Source of the DNA: Melaminivora suipulveris
Lineage (GTDB): Bacteria > Pseudomonadota > Gammaproteobacteria > Burkholderiales > Burkholderiaceae_C
Length of the DNA stretch: 64,000 nt
Direction of reading: 5' to 3'
Assembly: GCF_003008575.1 (NCBI RefSeq)
Contig: NZ_CP027667.1
Span: 2,313,501-2,377,500, forward strand
Shown here: positions 24,517-33,736 of the stretch, one piece after another
Numbering within the stretch: the first letter of the stretch is position 1
How the letters are laid out: each line of letters starts with the position of its first letter
The notes under the pieces: model-generated
What the model was told of the DNA's origin: nothing
The model's database searches: none
Seen by the model: the letters and a program-made list of their open reading frames with translations, nothing else
Program-made: the position numbers and the translations under genes

Positions 24517-25233
24517 CTAGTGCTGTCTCATCTTCGTGCGCAACCGCGCGATCGCCTGGCTGTGCAGCTGACAGATGCGCGATTCGGTCACGCCCAGCAC
24601 GGCGGCGATCTCCTTCAGGTTCATGTCGTGCTCGTAGTACATGCCCATGATGTGCTGTTCGCGCTCGGGCAGCTGCCCGATGGCGGCGACCAGCGAAGTG
24701 CGCAGGCGCTGGTCGCGCAGCACGGCCATGGGATCGGCGGCCTCGTCGGCGACGTGGCGATCCAGGAAGGAATCGCTCTCGTCGTCGCCCTGGTGCATAT
24801 CCTCCAGATAGACCAGCTGCGTGCCGCGCACCTTGCCCAGCAGGCTCTGGTAGTCGCCCAGGCTCATGCCCAGTTCCTCGGCGATCTCGGACTCCAGCGG
24901 GCTGCGGCCCAGGCGCTGCTCGGCGCGGCGCAGCGCCTGCTCGATCTCCTTTTGGCTCTTGCGCGAGCTGCGGCTCATCCAGTCGCCGCCGCGCAGCTCG
25001 TCGAGCATGGCGCCGCGGATGCGCTGGCTGGCAAAGGTCTCGAACTGCACGCCCTGCGCCGCCTCGAAGCGCGACAGCGCGTCCGTCAGGCCGATCATGC
25101 CGACCTGGATCAGATCGTCCAGCTCCACGTTGGCCGGGAGCTTGGCGATCATGTGGTGCGCGATGCGGCGCACCAGCGGCAGATGCTGGCGCAGCAGCGC
25201 GTCGCGGTCGAGCTGGCCTTTCGCGGTGTACAT
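24517..25233 (-). CDS. fliA: flagellar sigma factor FliA (sigma-28)
   Basis: A 238-residue sigma factor. Region 2 has LVRRIAHHMIAKLPANVELD and DLIQVGMIGLTDALSRF. Region 3 includes LGRSPLESEIAEELGMS. Region 4 has LPEREQHIMGMYY and an HTH LKEIAAVLGVTESRICQLHS. It directs transcription of late flagellar genes and is restrained by FlgM. It is the last gene of flhB-A-F-(flhG-like)-fliA, 10 bp after its neighbour. Confidence 0.96.
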   Translation of the reverse strand: MYTAKGQLDRDALLRQHLPLVRRIAHHMIAKLPANVELDDLIQVGMIGLTDALSRFEAAQGVQFETFASQRIRGAMLDELRGGDWMSRSSRKSQKEIEQALRRAEQRLGRSPLESEIAEELGMSLGDYQSLLGKVRGTQLVYLEDMHQGDDESDSFLDRHVADEAADPMAVLRDQRLRTSLVAAIGQLPEREQHIMGMYYEHDMNLKEIAAVLGVTESRICQLHSQAIARLRTKMRQH

Positions 25234-25243
25234 GCTTCCTCGT

Positions 25244-26026
25244 TCAGTGGCTCTGGTCCATCAGCGCGGCGCCGGCCGGCGTCGCCAGGGGCGGGCCCGT
25301 ATCGATGGTGCAGGCGTTTTCCAGCAGTTGCAAGGCCAGGCGCTGGATGTCCTGCGCGCGCTCGGCCGCCACCGCCGTGGTGTGGATGTGCAGTCCCAGC
25401 TGCGCCAGGGCGCTGCGCTGCAGCGTGGCCAGGGCCTCGCCCGTCTGCGCGGCCTGCTCGGGCGCGCACGGCGGCCGGATCGAGGCCACGGCGCACAGCG
25501 GCACGCCGGCGTGCAGCGCCAGATGCTTGAGCTGGCGGTACGCGCCCACCAGGCCCTGCGCGGCCGGACCGGTCATGACCAGCGGCACGCAGCCGCTGCC
25601 GCGCAGCAGGGGCGCGAGCGACTCGACGCCGGCGTACAGCACGGCCACGGCGTAGCTGCGAAACAGCCCGGCCAGCGGCGCCAGCCGCGGCCCGCCCGTG
25701 GGCCGCGCCAGGCGCGTCAGGCCGCTGGCCGCCGGCAGCACGGCCAGCGAGGCGGCGTCCGCTGCTGCCGTGCCGCCGCCCGGCCAGGCCAGGCCGTCCA
25801 GCAGGTGTGCAAGGCCTGGGGCGCGCTCGCTCTCGCGCGCCGTGCCGTCCAGCACCACGACCGGGTAGGACAGGCGCTGCAGGCTGGAGCAGATCTGCCA
25901 CAGCAGCTCCAGCGACGTGCGGTCCGCGGCAGCCTGCGGCGCGGCCACCGGCAGCAGCCGCAACTGCTGCTCGGGCGCGAAGGCGTGCAGCCCGGCGGCC
26001 TGGTGAACGGCGGTGTCAAGCCACAT
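25244..26026 (-). CDS. FlhG/FleN-position protein without an ATPase P-loop
   Basis: A 260-residue protein between flhF and fliA, where FlhG is normally found. It overlaps flhF by 11 bp. FlhG proteins start with a DQAxxLR helix that stimulates FlhF and then carry a KGGVGK P-loop. Here residues 8-14 read HQAAGLH, resembling the first motif, but no GKGGVGKT or other P-loop occurs anywhere. A hydrophobic-then-Asp strand (YPVVVLDG) and C-terminal helices remain. I infer a MinD-fold relative that lost ATP binding. It may still act on FlhF to set flagellar position and number. Confidence 0.6.
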   Translation of the reverse strand: MWLDTAVHQAAGLHAFAPEQQLRLLPVAAPQAAADRTSLELLWQICSSLQRLSYPVVVLDGTARESERAPGLAHLLDGLAWPGGGTAAADAASLAVLPAASGLTRLARPTGGPRLAPLAGLFRSYAVAVLYAGVESLAPLLRGSGCVPLVMTGPAAQGLVGAYRQLKHLALHAGVPLCAVASIRPPCAPEQAAQTGEALATLQRSALAQLGLHIHTTAVAAERAQDIQRLALQLLENACTIDTGPPLATPAGAALMDQSH

Positions 26027-27593
26027 CGGCCAGGCCCCTTTCCACCGCCGGCGCGGCGGGCGAGAAGATAAAGCTCAGGTCGGCCTCGCGCGGATCGAAT
26101 GCCGAGCGGACGCTGGAGCGCATGCAGGCGGCCACCAGTTTGTGCGCGTCGGCCGCCTCCCAGTCCTCGGGGACGCGCTGGCCGTTGGTCACGCCGCGCA
26201 GCACCATCTGGTGGCGGATCAGCGCGTCGATGGCCGGACCCAGCTTCACCGCCTCGTCGATCTTGGACAGGATGGCCTGCTGTGTGCCGGCGCTCTTGAA
26301 GCCGGTGAACACGTCGTCCAGCGTGTCGCCGTGGCTGGCGGCGTTGAGCACCAGCAGGCGGTTCACGCCCGGCAGATCCAGCACATTGAGCAGATCGCGC
26401 CGGCGCGGATCGCGCGGGGCGACGCCGGTGGTGTCGATCAGCACCATCTTCTTGCCCGCCAGCAGGCCCAGCAGGTCCTGCAGCGCGGCGCGGTCGTGCG
26501 CCAGGTGCGCCACCACGCCCAGCATGCGGCCGTAGCTGCGCAGCTGTTCGTGCGCGCCCATGCGGTAGGTGTCCAGCGTGATCAGGCCGACGCTGGCCGC
26601 GCCGTGGGCGCGCGCGCATTGCGCGGCCAGCTTGGCGGTGGTGGTGGTCTTGCCCACGCCCGTGGGGCCGACCAGCGCCCAGACGCCGCCCTCCTCGTGC
26701 AGGGGTGCGCTGTGCGCGTCGGTGCGCAGGTTGCGCTCCAGCACGTCGATCAGCCAGCGCACGGCCTCGGCCGGCGGCAGCTCGCCGGGCAGGTGCTCCA
26801 GCACCGCGCGCGACAGCGCAGGCGAGAAGCCGGCGCGGATGAGTTTCAGCATCAGGTTGGACTGGATCGGGTCCTGGCGCGCCTGGCCCAGCCAGGCCAG
26901 GGTGTTGAAGCGCTCCTCGATCAGGTCCTTCATCGATTGCAGCTCCTTCATCAGGTGCTGCTGGTCGGCGCCGCTGGCCAGCGTGGGCGCGGCGGTGGGC
27001 GCGGCGCGGCGCGTGGGCGCGCCGATCTGCTCGGCACCTAAGGCGGCGTGCATGACCGGGCGCAGCGGGTTGTGGCGCGCCAGGGGCGGCTGCGCCTCGG
27101 GCGCGGTGGGTGCCACGCGCGGGGCAGGGCGCTGCTTTGGCGCGGCGGCGCGCGGCTCCTCCAGCGGCTCGGACTGCGCGCTGCCGTGCAGCGCCTCATG
27201 GCGGCGGCGCAGCATGCGCTCGCGCACGTAGTCCTGGAACGACAGGGTGCTCATGGCCAGTTGCTCGGTGTCCTGCGCCACGGCGCCGCGCGTGGGCGCG
27301 GGCTGCGGGCGCTGCGCTGGCGGCTGCTGCTGCAGGCGCACGGGGCTGGCCGCCAGGTCGTCGGCGCGCTCCTGCAGCCGGTGGGCGGCGGGGCGCGCTG
27401 CGGGTGCCGGGGCGGGGCTGCGGGCGATCTCGCCTTCCTGCAGCGTGGACAGGGCTTCCTCCGCCGTGGCCATGACCTCCACGCCGCCGGCGATCGGCCG
27501 GTTGGACAGGATCAGCGTGCCATCGCCGAAGGCCATGCGCGCCTTGGCCAGCGCCTCGCGGGCGGTGGGTGCGGTGAAGCGTTTGATGTTCAT
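26016..27593 (-). CDS. flhF: flagellar biosynthesis GTPase FlhF
   Basis: A 525-residue SRP-type GTPase. The N-terminus MNIKRFTAPTAREALAKAR is typical FlhF. A long Ala/Pro/Gln-rich region follows, then the NG domain with P-loop GPTGVGKTTTTAKLAAQC (about residues 307-324), DTYRMGAHEQLRSYGRMLGV and LIDTTGVAPRD. FlhF places the flagellum, usually at a pole. Its ATG overlaps the flhA stop by 4 bp. Confidence 0.96.
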   Translation of the reverse strand: MNIKRFTAPTAREALAKARMAFGDGTLILSNRPIAGGVEVMATAEEALSTLQEGEIARSPAPAPAARPAAHRLQERADDLAASPVRLQQQPPAQRPQPAPTRGAVAQDTEQLAMSTLSFQDYVRERMLRRRHEALHGSAQSEPLEEPRAAAPKQRPAPRVAPTAPEAQPPLARHNPLRPVMHAALGAEQIGAPTRRAAPTAAPTLASGADQQHLMKELQSMKDLIEERFNTLAWLGQARQDPIQSNLMLKLIRAGFSPALSRAVLEHLPGELPPAEAVRWLIDVLERNLRTDAHSAPLHEEGGVWALVGPTGVGKTTTTAKLAAQCARAHGAASVGLITLDTYRMGAHEQLRSYGRMLGVVAHLAHDRAALQDLLGLLAGKKMVLIDTTGVAPRDPRRRDLLNVLDLPGVNRLLVLNAASHGDTLDDVFTGFKSAGTQQAILSKIDEAVKLGPAIDALIRHQMVLRGVTNGQRVPEDWEAADAHKLVAACMRSSVRSAFDPREADLSFIFSPAAPAVERGLADVA

Positions 27594-29686
27594 GCGGATG
27601 CCCCTTGCAGGATCGGGCCGATGCGGATGGTGTGGGTTTCAGGGATTTCGCTGTGCGCCAGCACCTGCAGGCGCGGCGCCACGCGGCGCACCAGGCGGGC
27701 GATGGCGCTTCGGATGGCGTCGGGCACCAGCAGGCAGGCGGGCAGGCCCATTTCTTCCTGGCGCATCGCCACCTCGGCGGCCTTTTGCGTCAGCAGATCG
27801 GCCACGCCGGGCTCCAGCGACGGGCCGGCGGCGTTGCCCAGGGCCTGCACCAGCAGGCGCTCCAGGCCGGGCTCGATGGCGATCACGCTCAGCTCGCGCA
27901 CCGGGCCGTAGATCTGCTGCACGATGGCCGGCGACAGGGCAATGCGCACGCGCCGCGCAAGCTCGGCCGGGTCCTGCGTGCTGGCGGCGTGCTCGGCCAG
28001 GGTCTCGACGATGGTGCGGATGTCGCGGATGTGCACGGCCTCCTCCAGCAAGAGCTGGAGCACCTTCTGGAACACGGTGATGGAGACCATCTTGGGCACG
28101 ACTTCCTCGATCAGTTTGGGCGCCAGGCGCGTCACGTGCTCGACCAGCTGCTGCGTCTCGGTACGGGACAAGAGCTTGGCGGCCTGCACTTGCATCAAGT
28201 GTGACAAATGGGTCGCCATGACGGTTTCCGAATCAACCACGGTAAAGCCCGCCATTTGCGCGGCTTCGCGCTGGCCGGCGTCGATCCAGTGCGCCGGCAG
28301 ACCGAAGGCCGGGTCGGTGGTGGCGGTGCCGATCAAGGGCGTGGAGATGCCGCCGGGGTTGATGGCCAGGAACATGCCGGGGTGCGCCTCGCCCTCGCCC
28401 ACGACCACGCCGCGCAGCGTGATGCGGTAGGCGCTGGGCTTGAGTTCCAGGTTGTCGCGCACGTGCACGGCGGGCGGAAGAAAGCCTACTTCTTGAGCGA
28501 ACTTGCGCCGCACGCCCTTGATGCGCGTGAGCAGGTCACCCTGGCGGGCCTTGTCCACCAGCGCGATCAGGCGGTAGCCCAGCTCCAGGCCCAGCAGATC
28601 GACGGGCTGCAGGTCGTCCCAGCTGGCCTCGCCGTCGCCGGCCGGCGCGGCCGGGGCTTCCTCGGCGGGCTGGGGCTGGTTCTGGCGCTTGTGCAGCAGC
28701 CACGCCAGCCAGCCCAGGGCGCCGCCCATCAGCAGGAACACCGCATGCGGCATGCCGGGGATCAGCCCCAGCAGCACCAGGATGCCGCCGGCCACGCCCA
28801 GCACGCGCGGCGACATGAACAGCTGCTGCACGATCTGCTGGCCCATGTCGTTGTCCTTGCCGACGCGCGAGATGACCATCGCCGCGGCCACGGAGATGAG
28901 CAGGCCCGGGATCTGCGCCACCAGCGCGTCGCCCACCGCCAGCAGGATGTAGCTGTCGGCCGCAGCACCGGCCGACAAGCCATGCTGCAGCATGCCGATG
29001 GCGAAGCCGCCGATGATGTTGATGACCAGGATCAGGATGCCGGCGATGGCGTCGCCGCGCACGAACTTGCTCGCGCCGTCCATGGAGCCGAAGAAGTTGG
29101 CCTCCTCCTGCACCTCGGCGCGGCGGCGCTTGGCTTCTTTTTCGTCGATCAGGCCGGCGTTGAGGTCGGCGTCCACCGCCATCTGCTTGCCCGGCATGGC
29201 GTCCAGCGTGAAGCGCGCCGACACCTCGGCGATGCGCTCGGCCCCTTTGGTCACCACCACGAAGTTGATGACCACCAGGATGGCGAAGACGATCAGGCCG
29301 ACGGCGAAGTTGCCGCCGATCAAGAAGTGCCCGAAGGCCTCGATGACCTTGCCGGCCGCGCCCGGACCGGTATGGCCGTCGAGCAGCACCACGCGCGTGG
29401 AGGCCACGTTCAGCGACAGCCGCATCAGCGTGGTGAGCAGCAGCACCGAGGGGAAGGCCGCGAAGTCCAGCGGCCGCAGCATGTAGGCCGCGACCATCAT
29501 GACCATCAGCGCCACGGCGATGTTCAGCGTGAAAAAGGTGTCCAGCAGCCACGCGGGAATGGGAAGCACCATCAGCGCCAGGATGGCGACGACCAGCAGC
29601 GGCGCCGACAGGCCGGCCAGCGCCGAGCCGTGGCTGCCGGCCCACTGGCGGACCGAGGAAAGGGAGGGGGTGGGCGTCATGGCCAT
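27590..29686 (-). CDS. flhA: flagellar export gate protein FlhA
   Basis: A 698-residue protein. About eight transmembrane helices fill residues 25-330 with the conserved RFTLDAMPGKQMAVDADLNA cytoplasmic loop (FHIPEP region). A large C-terminal domain binds export chaperones, ending LQVLAHSEIPETHTIRIGPI. Length matches the family. It forms the nonameric export gate. It lies 14 bp after flhB. Confidence 0.97.
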   Translation of the reverse strand: MAMTPTPSLSSVRQWAGSHGSALAGLSAPLLVVAILALMVLPIPAWLLDTFFTLNIAVALMVMMVAAYMLRPLDFAAFPSVLLLTTLMRLSLNVASTRVVLLDGHTGPGAAGKVIEAFGHFLIGGNFAVGLIVFAILVVINFVVVTKGAERIAEVSARFTLDAMPGKQMAVDADLNAGLIDEKEAKRRRAEVQEEANFFGSMDGASKFVRGDAIAGILILVINIIGGFAIGMLQHGLSAGAAADSYILLAVGDALVAQIPGLLISVAAAMVISRVGKDNDMGQQIVQQLFMSPRVLGVAGGILVLLGLIPGMPHAVFLLMGGALGWLAWLLHKRQNQPQPAEEAPAAPAGDGEASWDDLQPVDLLGLELGYRLIALVDKARQGDLLTRIKGVRRKFAQEVGFLPPAVHVRDNLELKPSAYRITLRGVVVGEGEAHPGMFLAINPGGISTPLIGTATTDPAFGLPAHWIDAGQREAAQMAGFTVVDSETVMATHLSHLMQVQAAKLLSRTETQQLVEHVTRLAPKLIEEVVPKMVSITVFQKVLQLLLEEAVHIRDIRTIVETLAEHAASTQDPAELARRVRIALSPAIVQQIYGPVRELSVIAIEPGLERLLVQALGNAAGPSLEPGVADLLTQKAAEVAMRQEEMGLPACLLVPDAIRSAIARLVRRVAPRLQVLAHSEIPETHTIRIGPILQGASA

Positions 29687-29700
29687 GCGTCAGGCGGGGT

Positions 29701-30876
29701 TCAGGCGGCGCGGCGGCGGCGCGCGGCGGGCCGGCTGCGCTGCGCCAGAGGCGAATGCGGATCGAGCTCGGGCGGCACCTGCGGGTCGGGCTGGTCGCCC
29801 GGCATGCGGCCCTGCCCGCGCATGGCGGCCTTGAGGCGATACACGTAGGCCAGCACCTGCGCCACGGCGGTGTAGAGCTGTTGCGGGATGGGCTGGTCCA
29901 GCTCGGCGTGGGCGTACAGCGCGCGCGCCAGCATGGGCGAGGACAGCACCGGCACGTCGTGCGCCTGGGCGACCTCGCGGATCTTGAAGGCCAGCAGGTC
30001 CGTGCCCTTGGAGATGACCTGCGGCGCGCCCATGGCGGCCTCGTCGTACTTCAGCGCCACGGCGTAGTGCGTGGGGTTCATGAGCACGAAGTCGGCCTTC
30101 GGCACGGCGGCGATGCTGGCCCCATCGGCGATCTCGCGCGCCTTCTGGCGCATGCGGCCCTTGAGCTGCGGGTTGCCGTCGCTCTCCTTGTGCTCTTGCT
30201 TGACCTCCTCATGGCTCATCTTCAGGCGCGACTTGAAGAAGAACGCCTGCAGCGGCACGTCGACCACGGCGAAGACGAACACCACCAGCAGCAGCAGCGC
30301 CACGCCGGAGACGATCCACTGTCCGGCCAGGCGCAGCGCCACGGCCGAGGGCTGCAGGACCAGGCCGGCCATGGTCTCCACGCTGCCCGCCATGAACTTC
30401 CAGGCCACCACGCTCAGGATGGCCGTCATCAGCACCATCTTGGCCACGTTGGCCAGCTGCTGCTTGGAAAACAGATTGACAAAGCCCTTGAGCGGGTTGA
30501 GCCGGTTGAACTGCGGCGTGATGGGCTTGAGGCTGAGGATGAAGCCGCCCGCGCCCAGGGCGGCGAGCAGTGCCGCCAGGCTGGTCATCAGCGCAATCGC
30601 CACGCTGCCGGCCACGCCGACGACGGCCAGGGTTTTCAGGCGCGCCAGCATGTCGCCGGGCGAGCGCACGGTCGCCGCATCGAACACCAGGCTCTGGCGC
30701 AGCGCGCGCTCCAGGTACTCGACGAACCACGGCGCCAGCAGCAGCAGCGCCAGCGCGCCCACGCCCAGGATGGCCAGATGCGACAGATCGCGCGAGCGCG
30801 CAGCCTGGCCGTCCTGGCGGGCCTTTTGCAGCTTGCGCTCGGTGGCGGGTAGGTTCTTGTCCTGGCTGGAGCTCAT
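29701..30876 (-). CDS. flhB: flagellar export switch protein FlhB
   Basis: A 391-residue membrane protein with four hydrophobic segments and a cytoplasmic domain. The self-cleavage site NPTH is in FVLMNPTHYAVALKYD at about residue 265. The N-terminus has TERKLQKARQDGQAARSRDL. It switches export from hook to filament substrates. The C-terminal tail is basic and longer than strictly needed. First gene of the operon, with an FlhDC-like site 55 bp upstream. Confidence 0.97.
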   Translation of the reverse strand: MSSSQDKNLPATERKLQKARQDGQAARSRDLSHLAILGVGALALLLLAPWFVEYLERALRQSLVFDAATVRSPGDMLARLKTLAVVGVAGSVAIALMTSLAALLAALGAGGFILSLKPITPQFNRLNPLKGFVNLFSKQQLANVAKMVLMTAILSVVAWKFMAGSVETMAGLVLQPSAVALRLAGQWIVSGVALLLLVVFVFAVVDVPLQAFFFKSRLKMSHEEVKQEHKESDGNPQLKGRMRQKAREIADGASIAAVPKADFVLMNPTHYAVALKYDEAAMGAPQVISKGTDLLAFKIREVAQAHDVPVLSSPMLARALYAHAELDQPIPQQLYTAVAQVLAYVYRLKAAMRGQGRMPGDQPDPQVPPELDPHSPLAQRSRPAARRRRAA

Positions 30877-30930
30877 GGTGGCGCGACTTTTTGGGTCACG
30901 CCATTGTCGGAAGGGCCAGGAAAAGCTAAA

Positions 30931-30965
30931 GGCCGAATAACGGGGCCGGCGGGCGCTATTTCGGC
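30931..30965 (-). promoter_or_regulatory. candidate FlhDC operator upstream of flhB
   Basis: GGCCGAATAACG (30931-30942) and CGCTATTTCGGC (30954-30965) are inverted half-sites 11 bp apart. The second, read on the minus strand, is GCCGAAATAGCG and contains the AAATAGCG of the enterobacterial FlhD4C2 box. This is the best match of the five sites. Confidence 0.65.
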
Positions 30966-30985
30966 GCCCACGAGGCCTGCTATGT

Positions 30986-31050
30986 TGCTACTGAAAACAT
31001 AGCTATATGCGCTTTATCGACGCCGGCTCAGGCCATTATTTGCTTGAAAT
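30986..31050 (+). repeat. dispersed repeat A, copy 7
   Basis: GCTACTGAAAACATAGCTAT, then ATGCGCTTTATCGACGCCGG and CTCAGGCC with a TTATTTG tail. It lies between the antitoxin stop and the flhB operator but in the antisense direction to both genes, an exception to the usual orientation. Confidence 0.8.
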
Positions 31051-31070
31051 TCACAGCTTGCACCGTCCGT

Positions 31071-31370
31071 CTACGCCGCCGGCGGCGTGTGCAGCAGCGT
31101 CAGCTTGAAGCCCAGCGCGTGCAAAACCTTGAACAGCGTCTCCGAGCTGGGGGCGCGCTCGCCCGACAGGCTCTTGTACAGGCTCTCGCGCGACAGGCCG
31201 GTGTCACGCGCCAGTTGCGTCATGCCGCGCGCGCGAGCGATGTCGCCCAGGACGGCGGCCAGCAGCGCCGGGTCGCCGTCCTCCACGGCCGCCTGCAGAT
31301 AAGCCGCGACATCGGCTTCGTCGCGCAGGTAGTTGGCTGCGTCAAAAGGTCGTGTCTTGATGAGGCTCAT
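31071..31370 (-). CDS. addiction-module antidote protein (HTH antitoxin)
   Basis: A 99-residue antitoxin of the family found with RelE/ParE-type killer proteins. It has LIKTRPFDAANYLRDEADVA, DGDPALLAAVLGDIARARGM and a Cro-like HTH MTQLARDTGLSRESLYKSLS. It should neutralise the upstream toxin and bind the shared operator. Its ATG overlaps the toxin stop (ATGA). Toxin-first gene order is usual for this family. Confidence 0.9.
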   Translation of the reverse strand: MSLIKTRPFDAANYLRDEADVAAYLQAAVEDGDPALLAAVLGDIARARGMTQLARDTGLSRESLYKSLSGERAPSSETLFKVLHALGFKLTLLHTPPAA

Positions 31371-31663
31371 AAATGCAGTTCCTGCGCCATCTTCCTGGCG
31401 CGCTCGATGTCGCGCTGCTGGCTGGATTTGTCGCCGCCGCCCAGCATCACGACGATGGTGGACCCCCGCATCACGTAATACATGCGCCAGCCGGGACCAA
31501 AGAACTCGCGCATCTCCCATACGCCATCGCCGACTGGCCTCACATCACCGAGATGACCCAAGCCGGCTTTTCGCAGGCGAATTTGCAACCGGCCGCGTGT
31601 CGACTTGTCCCTGAGCGCTTCCATCCAGACAGCGAAAGCCTCAGCTTCAACGACGGTGTACAT
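31367..31663 (-). CDS. RelE/ParE-superfamily toxin (addiction-module killer protein)
   Basis: A 98-residue toxin. Family motifs are FAVWMEALRDKSTRGRLQIR, GDVRPVGDGVWEMREFFGPG, WRMYYVMRGSTIVVMLGGGD and KSSQQRDIERARKMAQEL. Members are usually ribosome-dependent mRNA nucleases (HigB-like). The gene is intact and paired with its antitoxin. The pair is inserted between flhB and cheZ in a flagellar locus. A perfect palindrome covers the promoter. Confidence 0.9.
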   Translation of the reverse strand: MYTVVEAEAFAVWMEALRDKSTRGRLQIRLRKAGLGHLGDVRPVGDGVWEMREFFGPGWRMYYVMRGSTIVVMLGGGDKSSQQRDIERARKMAQELHL

Positions 31664-31671
31664 GGCACGAT

Positions 31672-31689
31672 TGTAGCCTGTTGGCTACA
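31672..31689 (-). promoter_or_regulatory. palindromic operator of the toxin-antitoxin pair
   Basis: TGTAGCC and GGCTACA form a perfect 7-bp inverted repeat with a 4-bp centre, 8 bp upstream of the toxin ATG. A -10-like TACAAT (minus strand, 31670-31675) overlaps it, so antitoxin binding would block transcription. Confidence 0.65.
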
Positions 31690-31714
31690 GGGCGGCAGGC
31701 TATGCCGGGCTCGT

Positions 31715-32347
31715 CTAGAACCCCAGGCTCGCCAGCAGATCATCCACCTGCGACTGGCTGGTGACCACGTCCTGGCGATTCTCCGGATCGACCACCGGGC
31801 CTTGCAACGCCGCGGGCGCGGGGGCAGCCTCGGTGGCCGCCGTGCTGCCGGGCGGCGCGGTCTGGATCAGCAGCTGCACCAGCTGTTCCTCCAGCGTCGA
31901 GGCCAGGCGCACGACGCGGGCGATGACCTGGCCCGTGAGGTCGTGGAAGTCCTGCGCCATCATGATTTCGGTCAGGTGCGTGTCGGCCTCGCGCGTCACG
32001 CCCTCGACGTCGACCAGGAAGTTGTAGACCTCGCCGCGCGCCACGGCGGCCACCGGGTCGGCCACCAGTGCCTCGCGCACACGGCGCGTCTCGGCGGCGA
32101 TGTGGTCGTGCTGGGCCTTGGCCTGCTCGACGCGGGTGAGCACCTTCTCGGCCGCATCGCCGGTCAGCCGGGCGATGTAGGACAGGCGGCTCTGCGCGTC
32201 CGGCAGCTCGCCCATGCTGCCGCGCAGCTGGTCGGCGTAGCCCAGTTCGTTGAGCGCGCTGTGCAACTGGCGCGTGAGCTGCCCGATCTTCAGGTGGACG
32301 TCCTGGCCGGCCTCGGGGGCGGGGGACTCGCTTGCCTCGCCCTGCAT
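31715..32347 (-). CDS. cheZ: CheY-P phosphatase CheZ
   Basis: A 210-residue CheZ. The catalytic helix contains AQDFHDLTGQVI with Asp136 and Gln140, matching the Asp143/Gln147 pair of E. coli CheZ. The long helical hairpin precedes it. The C-terminal CheY-binding peptide QVDDLLASLGF ends it. It dephosphorylates CheY-P in the cytoplasm. It starts one base after the cheY stop. Confidence 0.96.
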   Translation of the reverse strand: MQGEASESPAPEAGQDVHLKIGQLTRQLHSALNELGYADQLRGSMGELPDAQSRLSYIARLTGDAAEKVLTRVEQAKAQHDHIAAETRRVREALVADPVAAVARGEVYNFLVDVEGVTREADTHLTEIMMAQDFHDLTGQVIARVVRLASTLEEQLVQLLIQTAPPGSTAATEAAPAPAALQGPVVDPENRQDVVTSQSQVDDLLASLGF

Positions 32348-32348
32348 G

Positions 32349-32735
32349 TCACAGCCCCAGTTTTTTCAGGATCAGGTTGACCTTTTCTTCCAGCGTGGCC
32401 TTGGTGAACGGCTTGACGATGTAGCCGGCCGCGCCGCCCTGGGCGGCGGCCACGATGTCCTCCTTGCGCGCCTCGGCGGTCACCATCAGCACCGGCAGGT
32501 GCTTGAGCTTGTCGTCCTTCTTGATCTCCGTGAGCAGCTGGAAGCCGTTCATGTTGGGCATGTTGATGTCGGTCACGACGAAGTCGAAGTGGCCGTTGCG
32601 CAGCTTGCCCAGCGCGGCCACGCCGTCTTCGGCCTCGTCGGCATCGGCAAAGCCGCTCTCCTTGAGCAGATTGCGCACGATGCGGCGCATGGTGGAGAAA
32701 TCGTCAACGATCAAAAAACGCAGGGCAGAGGACAC
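32349..32735 (-). CDS. cheY: chemotaxis response regulator CheY (mot-linked)
   Basis: A 128-residue receiver domain very like E. coli CheY. A GTG start at 32735 gives [18 protein letters not shown]. The acidic pair is at residues 11-12, the phosphorylated Asp56 is in VVTDINMP, Thr is in VMVTAEA, and Lys is in GYIVKPF. It binds FliM when phosphorylated. Longer frames upstream overlap motB and were rejected. Likely the motor-facing CheY. Confidence 0.95.
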   Translation of the reverse strand: MSSALRFLIVDDFSTMRRIVRNLLKESGFADADEAEDGVAALGKLRNGHFDFVVTDINMPNMNGFQLLTEIKKDDKLKHLPVLMVTAEARKEDIVAAAQGGAAGYIVKPFTKATLEEKVNLILKKLGL

Positions 32736-32785
32736 GAAAGGCTCTTTTGGTCGGAAGTACGGGACGGACGCGCATGGCGGGCGGG

Positions 32786-33724
32786 TCAGCTGGACGCCGG
32801 CGGCGCACGATTGTCGGTCTTTTCGCCGCTGGCCGGGTTCATGGGCGCCGCGGCGCTGCTTTTGCCCAGCAGGCGCTCCTCGGCCTCGCGCGTCAATACG
32901 GTGATGGTGATGCGCCGGTTGACGGCGGCGCGCGGATTGCCCGGCTCCAGCAGGTCGCTGGCGGCCAGGCCGACCACGCGCCCGAGCTTGCCGTCGGGCA
33001 TGCCGGCGGCGACCAGTTCGCGCCGCGAGGCGTTGGCGCGGTCGGCCGACAGCTCCCAGTTGCTGTAGCCGCGCTCGCCGTTGCCGTAGGGCGTGGCGTC
33101 GGTGTGGCCGGCCAGGCTGATGCGGTTTTCCACGCCGCCCAGGGCCGCGCCGATCTCGCGCAGGATGTCGCGCATATAGGGTTTGACCAGCGCGCTGCCG
33201 CTGTCGAACATGGGCCGGTTCTGGTCGTCGACGATCTGGATCTGCAGGCCGTCGGGCGTCACGTCGATGCGGATCTGCGAGCGGTACTCGTTCAGGCGCG
33301 GGTTCTCGGTGATCATGGCGTCGATCTTGGCCTGCAGCGCGCGGATGCGCTGGGCGTCGATGCGCGCGCGTTCGGCGCGGGCGGCCTCGATGCTGGTGCG
33401 CCGGTTGGTGGCGCTGTCGTCGTCCGAGCGGCGCACCTGGCCATGTACCTTGGACAGGTCGTTGCCGCCGCCGGGGATGACGCTGGAGCTGTTGCCCGCC
33501 CCGTCGCCGCCCTGCATCGACACCTTCAGCGGCGACGAGAAATACGCGGCGATGCCCTGCAGCTCGCCCTTGGCGGTGGAGCCCAGCAGCCACATCAGCA
33601 GGAAGAACGCCATCATGGCCGTCACGAAGTCGGCATAGGCGATCTTCCAGGCGCCGCCGTGCGGCGCGTGCCGCACCTTCTTGCCGCGCTTGATGATGAT
33701 GGGCTGGAGCTTCTTCTCGGCCAT
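32786..33724 (-). CDS. motB: stator protein MotB
   Basis: A 312-residue stator subunit. One N-terminal membrane helix carries the proton-accepting Asp in [20 protein letters not shown]. The C-terminal OmpA-like domain has [20 protein letters not shown] and [14 protein letters not shown] for binding peptidoglycan. It lies 12 bp after motA and forms the MotA-MotB proton channel. Confidence 0.96.
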   Translation of the reverse strand: MAEKKLQPIIIKRGKKVRHAPHGGAWKIAYADFVTAMMAFFLLMWLLGSTAKGELQGIAAYFSSPLKVSMQGGDGAGNSSSVIPGGGNDLSKVHGQVRRSDDDSATNRRTSIEAARAERARIDAQRIRALQAKIDAMITENPRLNEYRSQIRIDVTPDGLQIQIVDDQNRPMFDSGSALVKPYMRDILREIGAALGGVENRISLAGHTDATPYGNGERGYSNWELSADRANASRRELVAAGMPDGKLGRVVGLAASDLLEPGNPRAAVNRRITITVLTREAEERLLGKSSAAAPMNPASGEKTDNRAPPASS

Positions 33725-33736
33725 GGCACCCTCAGG

